10,613 nt of DNA from Deltaproteobacteria bacterium (GTDB lineage: Bacteria; UBA10199; DSSB01), in contig JAJFLL010000084.1 of NCBI GenBank assembly GCA_021772695.1, positions 1-10,613 on the forward strand. Reading direction: 5' to 3'. Below are positions 6,643-10,613 of this stretch, piece after piece (position 1 is the stretch's first letter; every line of letters begins with the position of its first letter). The position numbers and the translations under genes are program-made. Below the pieces are notes generated by a model, which had not been told where the DNA came from, made no database searches, and worked only from the letters and a program-made list of their open reading frames with translations.

Positions 6643-7086
6643 CTATTTTCGCCCTTTGAATTCGTCTCGGCGATTCATGGCCCAGGCCTTGGGATTATGA
6701 GCCGGGTCTAAGGGTCGTGATTCCCCATAGCTGACCGTCGCCAGTCGATCCGGTGAGACTCCAAGATTGGTTAGGTAATTTTTTGCAGCCATGGCGCGGC
6801 GTTCACCCAGTGCCAAATTATATTCTTCAGTACCCCATTCATCGGTATTGCCTTCGATGATCACATTGGTGCCGGAATTTTCTTTCATCCAATTGGCATG
6901 GCGTTCCAAAGTTTGTTGGTATTGAGCCTTGATATTGTATTTATCAAAGTCAAAGTGAATCATTTCTAGGCTAATGTCTTCGACTTCAACACCACCGGAA
7001 GTTTTCGGCCCCCGTTTTTGACAGGCCACGCCCACCATTAAAATGAGTACAATTGTCGTGGATAGTAATAATCGATAAGTCTTCAT
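6643..7086 (-). CDS. pal: Peptidoglycan-associated lipoprotein Pal (OmpA-like domain)
   Basis: Pal is an outer-membrane lipoprotein that binds peptidoglycan and works with TolB in envelope constriction. From ATG 7086 the product has 147 residues. The lipoprotein signal is MKTYRLLLSTTIVLILMVGV followed by A21 and lipidated C22, with Gln at +2 (outer-membrane sorting). The OmpA domain runs from IHFDFDKYNI (43-52) to the end. Asp82 and Arg97, at the spacing of the two residues that hold diaminopimelate in OmpA-like domains, are present in TDEWG and GERRA, and SYGESRP and NRRDEF follow. Two nearby positions differ from the common GH.DERGT motif: Asn80 for His and Trp84 for Arg. A perfect AGGAGG lies 9 bases before ATG 7086, so a longer frame to 7176 is rejected. 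No tolB precedes it; the upstream neighbour is divergent. Confidence 0.93.
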   Translation of the reverse strand: MKTYRLLLSTTIVLILMVGVACQKRGPKTSGGVEVEDISLEMIHFDFDKYNIKAQYQQTLERHANWMKENSGTNVIIEGNTDEWGTEEYNLALGERRAMAAKNYLTNLGVSPDRLATVSYGESRPLDPAHNPKAWAMNRRDEFKGRK

Positions 7087-7095
7087 CGTCAGCAC

Positions 7096-7101
7096 CCTCC
7101 T
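7096..7101 (-). promoter_or_regulatory. Shine-Dalgarno site fixing the pal start
   Basis: The plus-strand CCTCCT reads AGGAGG on the minus strand, 9 bases before ATG 7086. It is the best ribosome site in the window and decides the pal start against the upstream in-frame ATG at 7176. Confidence 0.75.
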
Positions 7102-7137
7102 TTTTTCCAATAACATTTGGCTCGGGTATAGGCAGAT

Positions 7138-7166
7138 ATTTTGGTACCCTTGGCCCAGTGGGTCAA
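7138..7166 (-). promoter_or_regulatory. Candidate sigma70-type promoter for pal
   Basis: On the minus strand TTGACC (plus 7161-7166, 5 of 6 consensus bases) and CAAAAT (plus 7138-7143, 4 of 6) are separated by 17 bases. Transcription would start near 7131, giving an untranslated leader of about 45 bases that contains the strong AGGAGG. The position in the divergent intergenic region fits. It is a consensus match only. Confidence 0.4.
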
Positions 7167-7222
7167 GAAAATTCACTACTTAGCTAGAGACCCCTTGAAA
7201 AACCAGCGAAAACTGAGGAGAA

Positions 7223-7996
7223 ATGAAAAGAAAAACCTCCATTACCGTGCATCTAGCTCAAATTCCTTCCTATTTTCGCCAACCCCTCAAAACCTTGAAG
7301 GGCTTACAAAAATTACTGACCCAGCAAAGGGTCGGCAAAGGGGAATGGCTTCTATTACCCGAAATGTGGCCAAGTCTCTACGACGCCACCCAGCCCAAAA
7401 AGGAAAAACTGGGCAACGCCTCTTGTTACCACTGGCTCAAATCCTATACCCGAGCCCAGTCCTGCTATGCAGTGGGGTCCATGTTAGAGATGCCGCGAAG
7501 CGCCGCTTACAATAGCGCCTTCGTATTGGGCCCCCAAGGTCAACTGCTGGGCAGTTATCGCAAGATTCATTTATTTCCCTTGAGTGGCGAACACCTACAA
7601 TTTAAGTGCGGCACCCAGCGGGTCGTGGTTCCGGTGAAACCGGAGCCCCTGGGTTTGGCCATCTGCTATGATTTAAGGTTTCCCGAACATTTTAGAGCTT
7701 TGGTCAAAGGCGGTGCCAGTTGGATCGTGGTTCCAAGTGCCTGGCCCCGGGAACGCCTGGACCATTTTGAAAGTTTGCTCAAGGCACGGGCCATTGAAAA
7801 TCAATGTTACGTCATTGGTATTAACAAATGCGGACCGGAGAAGGGGGGGATGGTATTCGGCGGCCATTCTATGGTACTAGATCCGTGGGGAAACTGTTTG
7901 GCAAAGCTAGGTTCAGGCAAGGGAATACGGCGCGTAACTTTCGACCTCATAGAAACCCATCGCATTCGCAAGCAATACCCGTTTCTCCCTTTTTAA
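7223..7996 (+). CDS. Carbon-nitrogen hydrolase (nitrilase superfamily amidase, omega-amidase/YafV-like)
   Basis: The 257-residue protein has the nitrilase-superfamily catalytic set: Glu47 in LLPEMW, Lys114 in YRKIHLF and nucleophile Cys148 in ICYDLRFPE, with WPRERLDHFESLLKARAIEN as the usual helix after the active site and the GGHSMVLDPWG segment near the end. The family hydrolyses amides. The CYDLRFPE context resembles the omega-amidase/Nit2/YafV branch, which removes ammonia from alpha-ketoglutaramate or ketosuccinamate, or the Nit1 branch, which repairs deaminated glutathione. The exact substrate cannot be fixed from sequence. No signal peptide is seen, so it is cytosolic. GAGGAG ends only 2 bases before ATG 7223, a short spacing. 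It is divergent from pal and followed 50 bases later by the PilZ gene on the same strand. Confidence 0.9.
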   Translation: MKRKTSITVHLAQIPSYFRQPLKTLKGLQKLLTQQRVGKGEWLLLPEMWPSLYDATQPKKEKLGNASCYHWLKSYTRAQSCYAVGSMLEMPRSAAYNSAFVLGPQGQLLGSYRKIHLFPLSGEHLQFKCGTQRVVVPVKPEPLGLAICYDLRFPEHFRALVKGGASWIVVPSAWPRERLDHFESLLKARAIENQCYVIGINKCGPEKGGMVFGGHSMVLDPWGNCLAKLGSGKGIRRVTFDLIETHRIRKQYPFLPF

Positions 7997-7997
7997 A

Positions 7998-8009
7998 TTT
8001 ATCGATAAA
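7998..8009. repeat. 12-base perfect palindrome between the amidase and PilZ genes
   Basis: TTTATCGATAAA is a perfect palindrome beginning one base after the amidase stop and ending 37 bases before the PilZ start. It could be a regulator half-site pair or chance in AT-rich spacer. No T run follows, so it is not a terminator. Confidence 0.25.
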
Positions 8010-8046
8010 CTTAATTGAAAAACTACTATTGGTAAAATCGCGTTTC

Positions 8047-8403
8047 ATGATTTCAAAATTAAAAAAAGAAAAACGGCTTTACCCTCGCCGACCCATAAGA
8101 ACCCAAATCGTTTTTGAAAATGAAGACAGCGAAGGTGTATTATATTTCTTTTCTACCGACATCAGTGCAGGCGGACTCTTCATTCAGTCTGACACCCCCA
8201 TTAAATTAGGCACCCAAGTCTTTTTAAGATTTAGCCTCACCCCCAGGGCCAAGCCCATTCAGGCCACCGGAGAAGTGGTGCGGGTAATGCGTGATGAAAG
8301 CGATGCCGATGATTCGAAAGTAGGAATCGGGATTCGGTTTATTTACATTCACCCTTTAGACCGACAATTGATCCAGGATTTCATCGCACAGACAGGCACC
8401 TAA
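8047..8403 (+). CDS. PilZ-domain protein (Myxococcus-type), probable c-di-GMP receptor
   Basis: The 118-residue protein is a single PilZ domain. The c-di-GMP-binding motifs are both present: Arg14 to Arg18 in RRPIR (RxxxR) and Asp38, Ser40, Gly43 in TDISAGG (D/NxSxxG). The beta-barrel pattern around them, with IQATGEVVRV and VGIGIRFIYIHPLDR, resembles the short Myxococcus-like PilZ family. It should bind c-di-GMP and affect motility, adhesion or surface behaviour through an unknown partner. The frame is open back to 7828, but that part overlaps the amidase in another frame and has no homology, so ATG 8047 is chosen. No clear Shine-Dalgarno precedes it. Its stop overlaps the convergent ATPase gene by 4 bases. 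A 4-bp hairpin (8397-8413) followed by five T could be a weak terminator. Confidence 0.88.
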   Translation: MISKLKKEKRLYPRRPIRTQIVFENEDSEGVLYFFSTDISAGGLFIQSDTPIKLGTQVFLRFSLTPRAKPIQATGEVVRVMRDESDADDSKVGIGIRFIYIHPLDRQLIQDFIAQTGT

Positions 8404-9539
8404 GCCTTTGGTGAGTTTTTAACTCGTTCCCCGGTCAACATTTGAGAAAGTTCCCACAAGCCCGACAAATCATGAATGTCGTGATCCATTTGTGGAATGG
8501 ATTCGAATAAATACCCGTCCATCTTAGAAGAAAATTTCTTTTTAAATTTCGTAATTTCTCGATGGTCTCGTGCCGATAGTTTTTTAAACAGTCCCTGAAC
8601 TTGCTTCACTTCTTTTTGAGTATTTACGCTTAGCCCTACAGGTAATGGTATTTCATCATCATATTCTTGCACCCGATTAAAAATAAATCCCGTAAAAGGC
8701 AGCTGATATTCCTGAATTTTTTTATAGAAATAATCCGCCTCTCTTAAGGGTATGGGTTGCGGCGATGCAATCAGAAGAAATGTGGTCTTAGGGTCATGCA
8801 ATAGTGACTGAACTTTTTCGGCTCGCTCTTGAAATCCCTCTAAAAGTCCGGAGGTAGTCACCAATAAATTGGAGAGGTCTTGTAGAAAGTCCAGTCCCGC
8901 AACCTTATCAAAGGAACTTAGTATTCTACGAATGGATTTATCAAATAAACGAAAACCGGCCCGACTCACAAAAAGGGATGGCTTTAAAAACAGCCGCATC
9001 ACGCTGTCCCCGATCATTTTTTTCATTTTTTCCGGAGCATCTAAAAAATCTAAGGCGTGTCGTGAAGGCGGAGTGTCTAATACGATCAAATCGTAATCTC
9101 GTTCTTGCACAATTTCATAGAGCTTCTCCATAGCCATGTATTCTTGAGAACCGGCCATCATGTTGGATAAATGTTGATAGAGTTTATTGTCTAATATAGC
9201 GTTGGCTCTTGCTTCATCAGTTGCATAGCGACGAATCAAGGCATCAAAAGTCTGCTTGGTATCGAGCATCATGGCATAGAGTGAATTCTTCGGTTTCAAG
9301 GCGATTTTTTTGAATTCTGTCGAAGGAATCTCACGTTCTTGATAATCGATGGATTCAATACCCAATGAGTTGGCCAATCGTTTGGCAGGGTCAATGGTCA
9401 ACACCAAGGTCTTTAACCCCTTAGCGACCCCGGTTAGGGCCAGAGCCGCAGCGGTCGTGGTTTTACCCACACCACCAGACCCACAACAAATCACCACTCG
9501 TTTATCTTTGAGTAGTTTTGACATTAAATCATTGGCCAT
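8400..9539 (-). CDS. ArsA/Get3-like ATPase, second member of tandem pair (signature Lys replaced by Ser)
   Basis: The 379-residue protein is a SIMIBI-class P-loop ATPase of the ArsA/Get3 group. The deviant Walker A is CGSGGVGKTT (19-28), followed by LTIDPAKRLANSLG (47-60, switch-I-like DPA) and the Walker B/switch-II region LIVLDTPPSRHALDFL. IFNRV lies in the nucleotide-base region. The residue that is lysine in KGGxGKT is Ser21 here, so the arm that normally reaches the partner's ATP is missing. There are no CxxC or arsenite-type cysteine clusters, so this is neither a classical ArsA pump subunit nor a tail-anchor receptor by motif. The start ATG 9539 overlaps the end of the upstream ATPase by 11 bases, with only a GGGGG run as a possible ribosome site; Met6 is an alternative. 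Similar pairs occur elsewhere, for example Rv3679-Rv3680 of Mycobacterium tuberculosis from memory. Confidence 0.85.
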   Translation of the reverse strand: MANDLMSKLLKDKRVVICCGSGGVGKTTTAAALALTGVAKGLKTLVLTIDPAKRLANSLGIESIDYQEREIPSTEFKKIALKPKNSLYAMMLDTKQTFDALIRRYATDEARANAILDNKLYQHLSNMMAGSQEYMAMEKLYEIVQERDYDLIVLDTPPSRHALDFLDAPEKMKKMIGDSVMRLFLKPSLFVSRAGFRLFDKSIRRILSSFDKVAGLDFLQDLSNLLVTTSGLLEGFQERAEKVQSLLHDPKTTFLLIASPQPIPLREADYFYKKIQEYQLPFTGFIFNRVQEYDDEIPLPVGLSVNTQKEVKQVQGLFKKLSARDHREITKFKKKFSSKMDGYLFESIPQMDHDIHDLSGLWELSQMLTGERVKNSPKA

Positions 9540-10485
9540 GAGTAGCCCCCGAAAAATAGGACGCCATTTGATCTTTAATCAATTGAGCGATTTCTAAGGG
9601 CGCGTTCGCTTTATAGATCAGGGGGATTTCCCAAAATATCTGGTCGGTAAGATTAGTTTTTAACTTGTCGAGGTAAAATCGACTTAATTCAAACCGTGAC
9701 CGATAACTATTCATCAAGGGATGATCTTTGGCCTTGGTTTTTATTTCTTTCAGGGAGGTTTCCGATAATAAATCAGGCCAAAGTGCATTAACCAGAATCG
9801 GCCCCAATCTTACCTGCACCTTTTCTTTTAAGGTCGCAGCCATTTCCGTCGCCTCGGTTACGGGCATATCTTCGGCGAGGGTGGAAAGCCAAATCATCGT
9901 CTGCTTGGTATCGCGTATCAGTTGCAGTATTTGTTCAGATTTTGATTTTAATGGCCCGACCTTTACAGCTTGGCTAACGACCTCAGGCACCGTCAATAAA
10001 GAGAGACCATGGCCCGTAGAAGGCGCATCGACGATAACCCGGTCGAAGGTGCGCTGGTTGCCATATTGGCCTTTGCCACGGGTCAGGGCCCAGATTTTAC
10101 CAATGGTCAACAGCTCCACCAATCCGGGAGCCGCATCCATAAAATGGCGAACGTAACGGTTTTTAAAAACCGCGTTGTAGATCATTTGGACCTTAATTTG
10201 TTGAAGAAGATATTCTTCTAGAGCCTGTTCCGCACTGATTTGAGAAAGCCACAGATTATTCTGGATCTTGCGAGGTTTGTAACCGGCATTGGGTTTGCCT
10301 AATAAATCTCCTAGGTGATTGAGGCCATGGGTCTCAACCAACAGGGTTTCTAAGCCTGACTCTGCCGAGAGTAAACCCAAGGCTGCAGCCAGCGTCGTCT
10401 TACCGACTCCGCCTTTTCCGGTCACCAACCACAATTTTTGGGAAAAATCCTGTGCAGGGTTCAAGGGAATCTCCTCTGATCTCAT
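9529..10485 (-). CDS. ArsA/Get3-like ATPase, first member of tandem pair
   Basis: From ATG 10485 the product has 318 residues. It has an intact deviant Walker A, TGKGGVGKTT (22-31), with signature Lys24 and P-loop Lys29. VETHG (50-54) stands where ArsA has a DPA switch-I segment, and VIVDAPSTGHGLSLL (150-164) forms Walker B and switch II with the Get3-like TGH. The middle (about 80-135) is helix-rich and may be the partner- or substrate-binding region. No transmembrane segment or metal-site cysteines are seen. It overlaps the second ATPase by 11 bases, so the two are cotranscribed and may form a heterodimer. The start is uncertain: ATG 10485 has only GAGG at 11 bases, whereas TTG 10464 has AGAGGAG at 6 bases and would shorten the protein by 7 residues. 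The frame continues to 10557 across a terminator, which is rejected. Confidence 0.85.
   Translation of the reverse strand: MRSEEIPLNPAQDFSQKLWLVTGKGGVGKTTLAAALGLLSAESGLETLLVETHGLNHLGDLLGKPNAGYKPRKIQNNLWLSQISAEQALEEYLLQQIKVQMIYNAVFKNRYVRHFMDAAPGLVELLTIGKIWALTRGKGQYGNQRTFDRVIVDAPSTGHGLSLLTVPEVVSQAVKVGPLKSKSEQILQLIRDTKQTMIWLSTLAEDMPVTEATEMAATLKEKVQVRLGPILVNALWPDLLSETSLKEIKTKAKDHPLMNSYRSRFELSRFYLDKLKTNLTDQIFWEIPLIYKANAPLEIAQLIKDQMASYFSGATHGQ
10462..10477 (-). promoter_or_regulatory. Strong Shine-Dalgarno before an alternative TTG start of the first ATPase
   Basis: On the minus strand AGAGGAG (plus 10471-10477) is followed after 6 bases by TTG (plus 10462-10464), in frame with the ATPase. The spacing is ideal, better than that of the upstream ATG. 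The product would begin MNPAQDFSQK, and the P-loop would start about 15 residues in, as usual for the family. Confidence 0.4.
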
Positions 10486-10525
10486 GCCATGCCAAACCTC
10501 AATGGGAAGCACAAGATTAAAGGGC

Positions 10526-10566
10526 AAAAAAAAAGGGCCGCCCCAGTTACGAGGCAAACCCTTTTT
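10526..10566 (-). terminator. Intrinsic terminator of the gene entering from the right edge
   Basis: AAAAAGGG (minus reading, plus 10559-10566) pairs with CCCTTTTT (plus 10530-10537), with an inner GCC/GGC pair after a small internal loop. In the minus direction it runs into nine T residues (plus 10526-10534). This is a strong Rho-independent terminator. It lies just 41 bases before ATG 10485, so the ATPase pair should have its own promoter. A TTTAAT hexamer (plus 10516-10521) could be its -10, but no good -35 accompanies it. In the plus direction there are also five T, so some bidirectional activity is possible. Confidence 0.8.
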
Positions 10567-10572
10567 CGAGGG

Positions 10573-10589
10573 AGGTAAGCTTTTTACCT
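10573..10589. other. Small hairpin just after the right-edge gene tail
   Basis: AGGTAA (10573-10578) and TTACCT (10584-10589) form a perfect 6-bp stem with a 5-base loop. It lies between the probable stop of the right-edge gene and the main terminator. No T run follows it in the minus direction, so it is probably an accessory 3' structure or chance. Confidence 0.25.
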
Positions 10590-10613
10590 TAGGCGGCTTT
10601 ACGAGAAAGGTTA
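10589..10613 (-). CDS. Probable C-terminal tail of an unidentified gene (partial)
   Basis: The minus frame ending in TAA at plus 10589-10591 reads NLSRKAA before the stop and is open to the window edge. A strong intrinsic terminator follows within 25 bases, as expected after a real gene on this strand. Seven residues are too few to identify the product, and the reading frame itself is inferred mainly from the terminator. Confidence 0.4.

Noticed and set aside
7087..7176. In-frame upstream extension of pal
   Set aside because: It would bury the lipoprotein signal peptide inside the protein and ignores the perfect AGGAGG before ATG 7086.
7828..8046. N-terminal extension of the PilZ protein
   Set aside because: It lies in another frame of the amidase gene, has no recognisable domain, and the PilZ domain is complete from 8047.
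8397..8420. Hairpin CACC/GGTG followed by five T at the convergent PilZ/ATPase junction
   Set aside because: The stem is only 4 bp with a 9-base loop, too weak to call a terminator, though it may contribute.
10486..10557. N-terminal extension of the first ATPase
   Set aside because: It would be translated from the terminator hairpin and its T run; the residues are a by-product of that sequence.
1..10613. Mobile elements, CRISPR arrays, tRNA or rRNA genes, phage or defence genes
   Set aside because: I found no transposase, terminal repeats, spaced direct repeats, cloverleaf-like sequence or integrase. All genes are intact and of housekeeping or accessory-metabolic type.

Overview
The window looks like bacterial chromosome with roughly balanced base composition and dense, mostly minus-strand coding. 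No insertion sequence, phage gene, CRISPR array, tRNA or rRNA is visible. A Pal lipoprotein and a CpoB/YbgF homologue point to a Gram-negative outer membrane. The Myxococcus-like PilZ protein, the deoxynucleoside kinase next to panB-panC and the paired ArsA/Get3-like ATPases suggest a deltaproteobacterium in the old broad sense (Myxococcota, Bdellovibrionota or relatives). That placement is inference; no marker here fixes it.

Layout from left to right. At 1-1248 (minus) lie a RimK-like ATP-grasp ligase, cut by the left edge so that only its N-terminal RLAN domain is present, and a cytosolic C39-like cysteine peptidase directly upstream of it. At 1295-5445 (minus) is a tight run reading tsaD, rsmA, deoxynucleoside kinase, panB, panC. 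It joins tRNA t6A modification, 16S rRNA dimethylation, nucleotide salvage and the two middle steps of pantothenate synthesis. At 5477-7086 (minus) are cpoB and pal, separated by 155 bases that hold a good intrinsic-terminator hairpin. A divergent intergenic region follows. At 7223-8403 (plus) are a nitrilase-superfamily amidase and a PilZ c-di-GMP-binding protein. The PilZ stop overlaps the end of a convergent pair at 8400-10485 (minus) encoding two different ArsA/Get3-like ATPases with an 11-base overlap. The right edge holds a strong terminator and what is probably the last seven codons of another minus-strand gene.

On the minus strand, transcription probably starts at pal. It may restart after the pal terminator and run through cpoB, tsaD, rsmA, the kinase, panB and panC towards the peptidase and ligase; gaps are mostly 0-50 bases and the tsaD/rsmA junction is TGATG. 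TolQ, TolR, TolA and TolB are not next to pal here.

The most interesting system is the peptidase plus RLAN/RimK pair. It belongs to a recognised but functionally uncharacterised class predicted to make and trim peptide conjugates. The ATPase pair comes second: one member keeps the signature lysine and the other has serine in its place. All other genes are intact, ordinary-length family members.
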